Positions 1 through 6,606 of a stretch of 10,532 nucleotides of DNA are shown here, one piece after another. Source of the DNA: Candidatus Avacholeplasma faecigallinarum (GTDB lineage: Bacteria > Bacillota_I > Bacilli_A > Acholeplasmatales > Anaeroplasmataceae). The notes beneath the pieces were generated by a model. The model was not told the DNA's origin. It saw only the letters and a program-made list of their open reading frames with translations, and made no database searches. The stretch is from the NCBI GenBank assembly GCA_018715825.1, contig DVKU01000155.1, forward strand, positions 1-10,532, read 5' to 3'. A program made the translations under genes and the position numbers. Each line of letters starts with the position of its first letter. The stretch's first letter is position 1.

Positions 1-289
1 CTAGCCAAATTTCTAAGATCTCTTCAGGCTGATAGCCACGACACTTAGCATAAACAACGTCATCATTCATAACTAAAATAGTCGGTACTGTTTCAACTTG
101 AAATAACTCTAATAAATTAACAGTATCTTCACTAGCCTCAATATGATGTAAAGTAGCATCATCTCTTTGACTAACTAATTTATGAAGTATTGGCATCAAA
201 CTTAAACAATTAGCACAAGATTCTCCTGATACCTCAATAACACTTATTCCCTTTAAATAATCTTTATAATTTTTATCATTTAACAACAT
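1..289 (-). CDS. Thioredoxin-fold protein, 3' end cut by window edge
   Basis: Ninety-six codons are visible from an ATG at 289, with no stop before the window edge. The product has the thioredoxin layout: a beta strand (ISVIEVSG) followed by a CANC redox motif (C25 and C28 in a C-x2-C arrangement), a helix, and a VPT cis-proline loop at 68-70 leading into the next strand (ILVMNDD). In this fold the two cysteines carry out dithiol-disulfide exchange and the cis-Pro loop faces them. There is no signal peptide, so it should be cytoplasmic. The start lies 14 bases inside the end of pflA and has a strong AGGAGTG ribosome binding site nine bases upstream, so translation is probably coupled to pflA. 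The active site is CANC rather than the classic CGPC, so it is probably a divergent thioredoxin-like protein rather than the main TrxA. Its partner is unknown. Confidence 0.85.
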   Translation of the reverse strand, partial: MLLNDKNYKDYLKGISVIEVSGESCANCLSLMPILHKLVSQRDDATLHHIEASEDTVNLLELFQVETVPTILVMNDDVVYAKCRGYQPEEILEIWL

Positions 290-1019
290 CTTTAATCACT
301 CCTAATAAAATTTTTGCATGTCTAACCTCATCCTTGGTTGGAGGTAAAACACCTTCTAATGGGTATGGTATATTTAAATTTTGATATTTTACTTTACCCA
401 TTGTATGATACGGTAAAACTTCTATTTTTTCAACTGTTTGTAAAGTATCAATAAAAGCTTTAGTTTCCTTAAGATATTCATCATTTAAAGTTATTCCTGG
501 TACTAACACATGACGAATCCACATTTTCTTTTGATTATCTGATAAATATTTAGCAAATTTTAAAATATTTTCATTAGATTTACCAGTTAATTTTTTATGT
601 TCTTCATTATTTATATGCTTTATGTCTAATAAAAATAAATCTGTATACTTAATAAGTTCATCAAATTTTCCCATTAGTTCTTCGTTTAAGGGATTAAAGG
701 TTATTCCTGATGTGTCTAAGGCTATATGAATTTTATTCTTTTTTAATTCTTTAAAAAGCTCAATCAAAAAATCTATTTGCAATAAAGGTTCTCCACCACT
801 AACAGTTACTCCACCACCAGTTGCAAAATAGCCACGATACTTTAAGGCTTCCTTAACAACATCGGTAACACTATATTCCATAGCACCATCCATCTTCCAT
901 GTATCAGGGTTATGACAATATAGGCAACGAAGTGGACAACCCTTTAAAAATATAACAAATCTTATACCTGGACCATCAACTGTTCCCCCTGCAAAAAAGG
1001 AATGTATTTTTCCTATCAT
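276..1019 (-). CDS. pflA: Pyruvate formate-lyase activating enzyme (radical SAM)
   Basis: This 247-residue protein has the usual PflA length and features. VDGPGIR (14-20) is followed by the C-x3-C-x2-C cluster motif (C28, C32, C35) that binds the [4Fe-4S] cluster, with HNPDTW directly after it, a hallmark of PflA. GGEP (75-78) is the SAM-binding motif, and the C-terminal part has the family's PYHTMGKVKY segment. The enzyme makes a 5'-deoxyadenosyl radical from SAM and places the glycyl radical on pyruvate formate-lyase, enabling anaerobic cleavage of pyruvate to formate and acetyl-CoA. Only one cluster motif is present; the extra ferredoxin-like cysteines of activases for glycerol dehydratase and similar enzymes are absent. 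The ATG overlaps the nrnA stop as ATGA, and a GGAGG site seven bases upstream lies inside nrnA. No pflB is in the window, so its target is encoded elsewhere. Confidence 0.93.
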   Translation of the reverse strand: MIGKIHSFFAGGTVDGPGIRFVIFLKGCPLRCLYCHNPDTWKMDGAMEYSVTDVVKEALKYRGYFATGGGVTVSGGEPLLQIDFLIELFKELKKNKIHIALDTSGITFNPLNEELMGKFDELIKYTDLFLLDIKHINNEEHKKLTGKSNENILKFAKYLSDNQKKMWIRHVLVPGITLNDEYLKETKAFIDTLQTVEKIEVLPYHTMGKVKYQNLNIPYPLEGVLPPTKDEVRHAKILLGVIKDVVK

Positions 1020-1960
1020 TTCTTTTCCTCCATTCTAACAAGTTCCACAAAATCATTAATTACTGAATCGACCTCATCCCAGTCTTTTAAAGATGCACCA
1101 CATGCTAAAGCATGACCGCCACCTCCGTATTTTTTAGCTATATCAATGATTGGAATATTTCTACTTCTAAATTCACCAACTATGACATTTCTTTCAATAT
1201 CATATGTAAAATTTAACCACACTTTTATTTCCTGAATACCAGCCATTACACTTAACATACCTCTTGAGATATCATTAAATTCACCGCCAAATTTTTCAAA
1301 TACCTCTTGAGTATTTTTTAAGTAAGCTACTCCATTATCAACAATAAATTTGTTAGAAAAATAATTTCTTTTTTCTCTATCCTTTAAAGTCTCTACATAT
1401 ATATTGTCGTAAATGTATTTGTAATCTGCTTTAAGTTCAATAAGCTTAGAAGCAATCAAGAATGTTTCATCTAAATGATCACCATATAAAAATCTACCGC
1501 TATCAGTAATTATACCTCCATAAAAGCATGTTGCAGCTAATGGCGGAATGATAAGATTATGACGTAGTAGCATTTCGCAAATATACTGGCTTGCAGCAAC
1601 CTTAGTTGTATCACACAAATGGTTAGTAGTAATATCACAACCATTTTTATGATGATCAATAACAAACACTTCTTTGCATAATAAATATCTATTATCGCTA
1701 ACCATATTACTTACACTGACATCGACAATTATGGCCAATGACTTAGAAAAAACATCATCTTCTATTAAATCCATTTTTCCTATAAAGCCATATTTTAGTG
1801 AAGCGTCTCCAACAACATAAATTTCCTTATTCGGATAATTATATTTTAGTGTATGATATAAACCTAATTGACTACCTAAGGCATCTAAATCAGGCTTAGT
1901 ATGTCTTAAAATTATAATTGAATCATATTCTTTAATTTTATCAAATAAAATATTTTCCAT
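1016..1960 (-). CDS. nrnA: DHH/DHHA1 phosphoesterase, NrnA-like
   Basis: The 314-residue product matches the bifunctional oligoribonuclease / pAp phosphatase family in length and motif order. These are H20 with D24-x-D26 (TKPDLDALGS), D80 in IIVDVS, the signature D102-H103-H104, D153 in GGIITDSGRF, and a C-terminal DHHA1 GGGGHA motif at 279-284 for substrate binding. The aspartates and histidines bind two Mn ions that hydrolyse 5' ends of nano-RNAs or the 3' phosphate of pAp. Some relatives cleave cyclic dinucleotides, so the exact substrate is inferred. I chose ATG 1960 over the in-frame GTG at 1969 because the AGGAAGTG ribosome binding site lies about ten bases upstream of the ATG but abuts the GTG. 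It is the first gene of the nrnA-pflA-thioredoxin operon and overlaps pflA by four bases. Confidence 0.88.
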   Translation of the reverse strand: MENILFDKIKEYDSIIILRHTKPDLDALGSQLGLYHTLKYNYPNKEIYVVGDASLKYGFIGKMDLIEDDVFSKSLAIIVDVSVSNMVSDNRYLLCKEVFVIDHHKNGCDITTNHLCDTTKVAASQYICEMLLRHNLIIPPLAATCFYGGIITDSGRFLYGDHLDETFLIASKLIELKADYKYIYDNIYVETLKDREKRNYFSNKFIVDNGVAYLKNTQEVFEKFGGEFNDISRGMLSVMAGIQEIKVWLNFTYDIERNVIVGEFRSRNIPIIDIAKKYGGGGHALACGASLKDWDEVDSVINDFVELVRMEEKK

Positions 1961-1983
1961 ATGTATCACTTCCTAGCGATAAT

Positions 1984-1992
1984 ATATTACCA
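1984..1992 (-). promoter_or_regulatory. Candidate extended -10 promoter for nrnA operon
   Basis: On the minus strand the sequence TGGTAATAT (extended TGn followed by a -10-like TAATAT) lies 24 bases before the nrnA ATG. No good -35 box is seen 16-18 bases upstream. A promoter must lie here because the amt terminator closes the unit upstream, but its exact place is a weak call in very AT-rich DNA. Confidence 0.3.
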
Positions 1993-2027
1993 CAAAAATA
2001 TTTAAAAATATAGACCAATATTTTCAT

Positions 2028-2061
2028 AAAAAAAATCTTTAAGCATCTGAGCTTAAAGATT
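2028..2061 (-). terminator. Intrinsic terminator after amt
   Basis: Arms 2034-2044 and 2051-2061 form a perfect 11-bp stem (AATCTTTAAGC and its complement) with a 6-base loop. On the minus strand it is followed by eight T residues (2028-2035, sharing two bases with the stem). It begins eight bases after the amt stop and separates amt from the nrnA operon. Confidence 0.9.
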
Positions 2062-2069
2062 CTTTTATA

Positions 2070-3830
2070 TTATTCTACATCCTGTAAAGCATCATAACCT
2101 GTTTCACCTGTTCTAACCCTAATAACATTTTCAACATCATATACAAAGATCTTGCCATCTCCAACTTCTCCTGTGTATAGAACTCTTCTTGCGGCATCAA
2201 CAACCTTATCAACAGGTACTTTACAAATAACTACCTCAACTTTAATTTTTGGAATCAAATTGATTTCTACATCAACACCACGATATTTTGTTTTTTGACC
2301 ACCTTGAGTACCACAACCCATAACCTGAGTAATTGTCATACCCGTAACACCAATATTTGATAACGCCTGCTTAAGATCCTCAAATTTATTTTCACGGATA
2401 ATAATTGAAACCTTGGTAATCTTTTGTGTCTTACTTGTATAGGTTCCCTCTGGCATTTCTTGTAGTGGCGGAATATCAATGTCATCAATAGAATTATATA
2501 CAGCTGTAGACATAGGAACGAAATCTGGATAAGATGAAGCTAAACCATGTTCTGTTGGATCTAATCCTTTTAGTTCTTCTTCTCTTGTAGCTCTTAAGAA
2601 TGGAGTAACACCATCTTTTCTCTTTATCTTAGTTAAAATAAAGAACATAATTAAATCACATACTACTGTATAAGCTAATATTGCAACTACGCCAACAAAT
2701 TGTATTAATAATTGCCAACCACTACCAGTATAAAATAAACCTGAAGTTGTAGAGAATAAACCACAAGCTAATGTACCCCATAAACCATTTGCAAAGTGAA
2801 CTGCAACTGCACCAACTGGATCATCTATATGTAACTTCTTATCCAAAACCTCAACTACCACAACAACTAAAATACCTGCAACTGCACCAATTATAGCAGA
2901 ACCTACTAAGTCAACACTAGCACAACCAGCTGTAATAGCAACTAAGCCAGCTAAAGAACCATTTAGAGTCATTGAAATATCTGGTTTACCATTTTTAATC
3001 CATGTAAACATCATTGTAGCAACGGTAGCACATGAGGCTGCAACTGTAATTGTCATGAAAACTCTACTCATACTTTGAATAGATTGACAAGCAGCAGCAT
3101 TAAATCCATACCAGCCAAACCATAAAATGAAACAACCTAAAGCTCCAACTAAGATATTATGACCTGGAATAGCCTTAACCTCTACAGTTCCATCTGACTT
3201 TTTAGCATATTTACCAATTCTTGGACCTAAAATAGCTGCTCCTAATAATGCTGTTACACCACCAACCATATGAATTGCTGCTGAACCTGACAAATCAATA
3301 AATGTTAAAGCAGTTCCATCTACATTAAAATTAGCTGCCATCTTTTGTAGCCAAGATATTGCTTCACCATTTTCTCCAAGGCCCCAAACCCAAAAGGCTT
3401 CAACCGGATAAATAATAGCACTAATTACAAGTGAATAAATACAATAAGCTTTAAAATTAGTACGTTCTGCCATAGCACCTGAAACTATTGTAGCTGCTGT
3501 TGCACAGAAAACTAAATTAAATACGAATCCACTCCAATTATAAGTAGAAGGATCACCAAACAAATCTCCCCATACACCAATAGGATTTCCAAATAATCCA
3601 CCTACTGCATCAGTCGCAATTAATAATGGAGCACCGATTAATACGAATGCGATTGTACCAAGACAAAAATCCATCAAATTTTTCATTACGATATTTCCAG
3701 TATTTTTTGCTCTAGTGAAGCCTGATTCTACCATCGCAAAACCAGCTTGCATAAAAAATACTAGTGCGACACTCATTAAGTACCACACACCGAATACATC
3801 TGAATCGGCCAAAATTAATAAACTACTCAT
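2070..3830 (-). CDS. amt: Ammonium transporter fused to PII signalling domain
   Basis: At 586 residues this is far longer than a normal Amt (about 400-450). Residues 1-430 form the Amt channel: eleven hydrophobic segments, D179 in IDLSGSAAIH, the paired pore histidines H187 and H345 (VAVHFANGLWG), and the cytoplasmic tail motif GLDPTEHG (423-430). A linker (about 431-470) leads to a complete PII (GlnB/GlnK) domain at about 472-583. That domain has the T-loop (506-525), GDGKIF (557-562) and RVRTGE (571-576), where K560, R571 and R573 match ATP-binding positions. Amt conducts ammonium across the membrane. PII normally senses ATP/ADP and 2-oxoglutarate and plugs the channel with T-loop Arg47. 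That arginine is kept as R517, but the uridylylation site Tyr51 is V521 and the phosphorylation site Ser49 is V519. I infer a self-gating channel controlled by ligands only. A GAGG site lies seven bases upstream of the ATG. It is monocistronic, with its own promoter and terminator. Confidence 0.95.
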   Translation of the reverse strand: MSSLLILADSDVFGVWYLMSVALVFFMQAGFAMVESGFTRAKNTGNIVMKNLMDFCLGTIAFVLIGAPLLIATDAVGGLFGNPIGVWGDLFGDPSTYNWSGFVFNLVFCATAATIVSGAMAERTNFKAYCIYSLVISAIIYPVEAFWVWGLGENGEAISWLQKMAANFNVDGTALTFIDLSGSAAIHMVGGVTALLGAAILGPRIGKYAKKSDGTVEVKAIPGHNILVGALGCFILWFGWYGFNAAACQSIQSMSRVFMTITVAASCATVATMMFTWIKNGKPDISMTLNGSLAGLVAITAGCASVDLVGSAIIGAVAGILVVVVVEVLDKKLHIDDPVGAVAVHFANGLWGTLACGLFSTTSGLFYTGSGWQLLIQFVGVVAILAYTVVCDLIMFFILTKIKRKDGVTPFLRATREEELKGLDPTEHGLASSYPDFVPMSTAVYNSIDDIDIPPLQEMPEGTYTSKTQKITKVSIIIRENKFEDLKQALSNIGVTGMTITQVMGCGTQGGQKTKYRGVDVEINLIPKIKVEVVICKVPVDKVVDAARRVLYTGEVGDGKIFVYDVENVIRVRTGETGYDALQDVE

Positions 3831-3852
3831 AACTTTCCCTCTTTCCCCTAAG

Positions 3853-3893
3853 AAAAAAAGACGTAGATGTCTATGCTAGACAAATACGCCTTT
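3853..3893 (-). terminator. Terminator-like hairpin in amt leader
   Basis: Arms 3857-3873 and 3877-3893 pair over 17 positions, with one G-U pair and a 2x2 internal mismatch. The inner TGTCTA/TAGACA stem is closed by a 3-base loop. On the minus strand seven T residues (3853-3859) finish the structure, ending 22 bases before the amt ATG. It may end transcripts arriving from the hydrolase gene. Since a good amt promoter lies upstream of it, it would also sit in the amt 5' leader and could act as an attenuator. Confidence 0.75.
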
Positions 3894-3903
3894 GTTTTCT
3901 CAA

Positions 3904-3941
3904 ATATTATTCTAAAGCATCATCGCTTACAAGAATAATAT
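3904..3941. repeat. Inverted repeat over the amt transcription start
   Basis: Ten-base arms 3904-3913 (ATATTATTCT) and 3932-3941 are exact reverse complements. Between them lies a second nested pair, AAGC 3915-3918 and GCTT 3925-3928, around a six-base loop. The right arm covers most of the -10 box of the amt promoter. It could be an operator, or partly an RNA hairpin at the 5' end of the leader. Its function is not known. Confidence 0.5.
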
Positions 3942-3965
3942 ATAATATTTTTAATAGAATTTCAA
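3937..3965 (-). promoter_or_regulatory. Sigma-A promoter of amt
   Basis: On the minus strand, TTGAAA (3965-3960) and TATATT (3942-3937) are separated by exactly 17 bases. Each hexamer differs from the sigma-A consensus at one position. The predicted start is near 3930, giving a leader of about 100 bases that contains the terminator-like hairpin. Confidence 0.65.
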
Positions 3966-3987
3966 CTATTTTTTAGGTGTAAACGTT

Positions 3988-4752
3988 TTATATCGAATTA
4001 TATTTTTTAAGCTTTAATTGAATCCATTCATGAGCTAGCTGACTCCATTTGGCAATATAAGTATTTACCTTTTTAATATCACCTTGAGCTGAAGCCTCAT
4101 TACAAACACTTAATCCATGACCACCCATATCAAACATATGATATTCCACATTTAAATTATGTTTCTTATAGGCCTCTAACAAAAGCCATGAATTTTTAAC
4201 ACTAACAGATTCATCAGTAATGGTACCCCATAAAAATAAATCTGGTGCATCCTCATTAATATGCTTTTCTAATGATACATATTCTAATAACTTCTCATCA
4301 GTAAATGAATTTAATAAAAGATTTTTAAAAGAACCCTCATGACGATATCTAGCATCAGCTGTAATTACAGGATAACCTAAAATGAGCATTTTTATATTAT
4401 ATTTTAATTTGTAGTCATTACTATGCAAACAAACCTCTAATGCATTGTGTCCACCTGCTGAAAAGCCCATTAGTATAATATTGGAAACATGATGGTCAGT
4501 ACTTATTTCATTTATAGCCTCAGCTAAATACTTTCCAGGCATTGGGTAAGCCTCATTAACTGTTTCCCTATAATTAACTACAACTACATGATATCCATAT
4601 GAATTAAAAATATCAGCTACAGGAGCACTTTCTCTTTCTGAGGTATAGGCATATCCACCTCCAGGACTAACCACAATGGTAGGACGTGGATTATTATCGA
4701 TAAAATACGTAGTATAGTAATTAGGTGTATCTAATATAAATTTTTTATTCAT
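3988..4752 (-). CDS. Alpha/beta hydrolase, esterase-like (BD-FAE/acetylxylan esterase type)
   Basis: The 254-residue product has a complete alpha/beta hydrolase catalytic set. There is an SPGGGY oxyanion-hole segment (29-34), the nucleophile elbow GFSAGG with Ser98, an acid Asp180 in GTITDESV, and His212 in GGHGLS. The SPGGGYAYTSERES segment resembles small carbohydrate esterases and lipases of the BD-FAE/acetylxylan esterase group, so short acyl esters are the likely substrates; the actual one is unknown. It has no signal peptide or membrane helix, so it acts in the cytoplasm. I chose ATG 4752, whose start overlaps the trmK stop by eight bases and which has an AGAGGAAAG site just upstream, over a longer in-frame start at 4779 lying inside trmK. 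It is the last gene of the glyS operon. In many Firmicutes a Nif3-like gene follows trmK instead. Confidence 0.85.
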   Translation of the reverse strand: MNKKFILDTPNYYTTYFIDNNPRPTIVVSPGGGYAYTSERESAPVADIFNSYGYHVVVVNYRETVNEAYPMPGKYLAEAINEISTDHHVSNIILMGFSAGGHNALEVCLHSNDYKLKYNIKMLILGYPVITADARYRHEGSFKNLLLNSFTDEKLLEYVSLEKHINEDAPDLFLWGTITDESVSVKNSWLLLEAYKKHNLNVEYHMFDMGGHGLSVCNEASAQGDIKKVNTYIAKWSQLAHEWIQLKLKKYNSI

Positions 4753-5407
4753 TATCTTTCCTCTCAATAATTGCCGCAATTTCAGCTATTTCACTAATTA
4801 ATTTTTGTTTTTCTATATTATCATTCATATTAGTAATTGCTTTTTTTAGAATTATTAATTTATTTTGATAATGCATAATAAAGTCATTTGTTTTTTTCTT
4901 TTGCAATATAGGTCCATATATACAATCATTTCGTGAAAGATATTCTATTCCCTCACTTGCTACTATTATTTCATAGTATTTTTTTTGATCGGTAAACGAA
5001 TATTCATCAATAATTTTAAAGCCATTTTGACTTAAAAAGAATCGAACCTTATCGCGATCACTATTAGGTTGTAAAATTAATTTTTTATTTTTTATTTTGT
5101 CAAGGCTAGATTTTAGGATATCAACTATTAAATGTCCTCCCATTCCAGCAATTATAGCACAATCAAAATCATCATTAACTTCTTTAAAACCGTCTGATTT
5201 CAAAACCTTAATTTTATCATGTAAATTATAATATGAGATATTTTTCTTAGCCATGTTTAATGGTTCTTCAGCAATATCACATGCTATACCTTTACTAACA
5301 TTATAATCTAAAATTGCTTTTATTAATACATAGCCATGATCACAACCTACATCACAAACTATATTGCTTCCTTTACAAAGACTAGCTAATAAATCAATTC
5401 TATTCAT
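4745..5407 (-). CDS. trmK: tRNA (adenine-N1) methyltransferase TrmK
   Basis: This 220-residue protein is a Rossmann-fold SAM-dependent methyltransferase of the TrmK/YqfN family, which methylates N1 of adenine 22 in tRNA. SAM-binding motif I is CDVGCDHGY (18-26), the next acidic strand end is ACDIAEEPL (42-50), and the family's AGMGG (87-91) and LQPN (112-115) motifs line the active site. The C-terminal part (about 155-220) is helical and rich in Lys, as in the coiled-coil tail of the family. Its ATG comes one base after the rpoD stop with no clear ribosome binding site, so translation is probably coupled to rpoD. Placement directly after the sigma-A gene is the usual Firmicutes arrangement and supports the call. 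Confidence 0.92.
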   Translation of the reverse strand: MNRIDLLASLCKGSNIVCDVGCDHGYVLIKAILDYNVSKGIACDIAEEPLNMAKKNISYYNLHDKIKVLKSDGFKEVNDDFDCAIIAGMGGHLIVDILKSSLDKIKNKKLILQPNSDRDKVRFFLSQNGFKIIDEYSFTDQKKYYEIIVASEGIEYLSRNDCIYGPILQKKKTNDFIMHYQNKLIILKKAITNMNDNIEKQKLISEIAEIAAIIERKDNE

Positions 5408-5408
5408 A

Positions 5409-6605
5409 TTAATGCTTAGTCATAAAATCCTTCAATTTTCTACTACGTGATGGATGTTTTAATTTACGTAGGGCTTTAGCTTCAATTTGTCTAATACGCT
5501 CTCTAGTAACATTAAATTCTCTACCAACCTCTTCTAATGTCCTTTGTCTACCATCAATCAAGCCAAAACGAAGACGTAATACTCGTTCCTCACGTTCAGT
5601 AAGTGTAGCTAATACTGAATTAAGTTCTTCTCTTAACTTCATTTTTTCTGTGTATTCATAAGGATTTAAAGCATGTGGATCAGAAATAAAATCACCTAAT
5701 GATGAATCCTCCTCTTCACCAACTGGTGATTCTAAGGAAATAGGCTCTTGAGCAATTTTTTGAATTTGTTGAACCTTTTCAACTGAAATATCCATTCTTT
5801 CAGCAACCTCTTCTGGAGTAGGCTCACGAGATAATTCTTGAACTAATTGACGTTGAACTCTTACTAATTTATTAATTGTTTCAACCATGTGAACAGGAAT
5901 TCTTATTGTTCTAGCTTGATCTGCAACGGCTCTTGTAATAGCTTGACGAATCCACCAAGTTGCATAGGTTGAAAATTTAAAGCCTTTATGATGATCGAAT
6001 TTATCGACAGCCTTAATTAAACCCATATTACCCTCTTGAATCAAATCAAGAAATTGTAAGCCTCTACCTAAATATCTTTTAGCAATAGAAACAACTAAAC
6101 GTAGATTGGCATTAACTAATTTATCCTTAGCAGCCTCAGCTTTCTCGGTTATATCTAATAATGCCTCATATTCTTCTGCAGAAACAGTATTTTGATCGTC
6201 GGCCTCAATTTTATCTAATTTTTCTTTAGCTTCACGACCTTCAACTACTTCTTTAGCTAATTCTGTCTCTTCGTCAACGCTCAATAGTTGAATATTACCA
6301 ATTTCCTTCAAATACATACGAACAGGATCATCAACCTTCACTGAAGCAGGAAGCTGGTCAAATGTAGAAACATCAATTTCTTCGACTTCATTTAAATTAG
6401 GCTCTTCATTACTAGTCAAATCAAAATCATCAGTTATCTCACTGCTAGGAAGAATATCAATTTCAGCCTTAGATAGTTCTTTTTCTAAGGCATCATACTC
6501 ATCACTATCTTCACTACAGTATTTTAAAATATCCTTTGAATAGATAAAGCCTTGATTTTTCTTTCCTAATTCTAATAATTCCTTTAATACTACATCAAAT
6601 TCCAT
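5409..6605 (-). CDS. rpoD: RNA polymerase primary sigma factor (sigma-A)
   Basis: The 398-residue product has all primary sigma regions. There is a region 1.1-like N-terminus (1-85, very acidic from 50 on) and region 1.2 ([11 protein letters not shown], 93-103). Region 2 (167-240) carries the -10 recognition helix [13 protein letters not shown] (211-223), and region 3 spans about 241-310. Region 4 (about 325-394) carries the -35 helix-turn-helix [27 protein letters not shown]. It directs core polymerase to TTGACA/TATAAT promoters such as those found here. A segment of about 30 residues rich in Glu, Asp and Lys (roughly 125-160) between regions 1.2 and 2.1 is absent from the shorter B. subtilis protein. 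A strong GGAGGAAG site lies inside the last codons of dnaG, and the genes are one base apart. Confidence 0.98.
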   Translation of the reverse strand: MEFDVVLKELLELGKKNQGFIYSKDILKYCSEDSDEYDALEKELSKAEIDILPSSEITDDFDLTSNEEPNLNEVEEIDVSTFDQLPASVKVDDPVRMYLKEIGNIQLLSVDEETELAKEVVEGREAKEKLDKIEADDQNTVSAEEYEALLDITEKAEAAKDKLVNANLRLVVSIAKRYLGRGLQFLDLIQEGNMGLIKAVDKFDHHKGFKFSTYATWWIRQAITRAVADQARTIRIPVHMVETINKLVRVQRQLVQELSREPTPEEVAERMDISVEKVQQIQKIAQEPISLESPVGEEEDSSLGDFISDPHALNPYEYTEKMKLREELNSVLATLTEREERVLRLRFGLIDGRQRTLEEVGREFNVTRERIRQIEAKALRKLKHPSRSRKLKDFMTKH

Positions 6606-6606
6606 C

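Noticed and set aside
276..278. Mycoplasma-type genetic code with TGA as Trp
   Set aside because: pflA ends at TGA at the expected length with the next gene starting just before it, and the tryptophan codons I checked are TGG.
276..1019. Activase for ribonucleotide reductase (NrdG) or for another glycyl radical enzyme
   Set aside because: HNPDTW after the cluster, 247-residue length, the PYHTMGK segment and the lack of extra ferredoxin cysteines all point to PflA.
1961..1969. GTG start for nrnA three codons upstream
   Set aside because: The ribosome binding site abuts the GTG with no room for a ribosome; it fits ATG 1960 better.
3857..3928. ANTAR-type tandem hexaloop antiterminator in the amt leader
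   Set aside because: The first hairpin has a six-base loop with G at position 4 but G rather than A at position 1, and the second hairpin has a three-base loop. The required pair of AxxGxx loops is not there.
4753..4779. Longer start for the hydrolase adding nine residues inside trmK
   Set aside because: The AGAGGAAAG site fits ATG 4752, and the added residues are just trmK sequence read in another frame.
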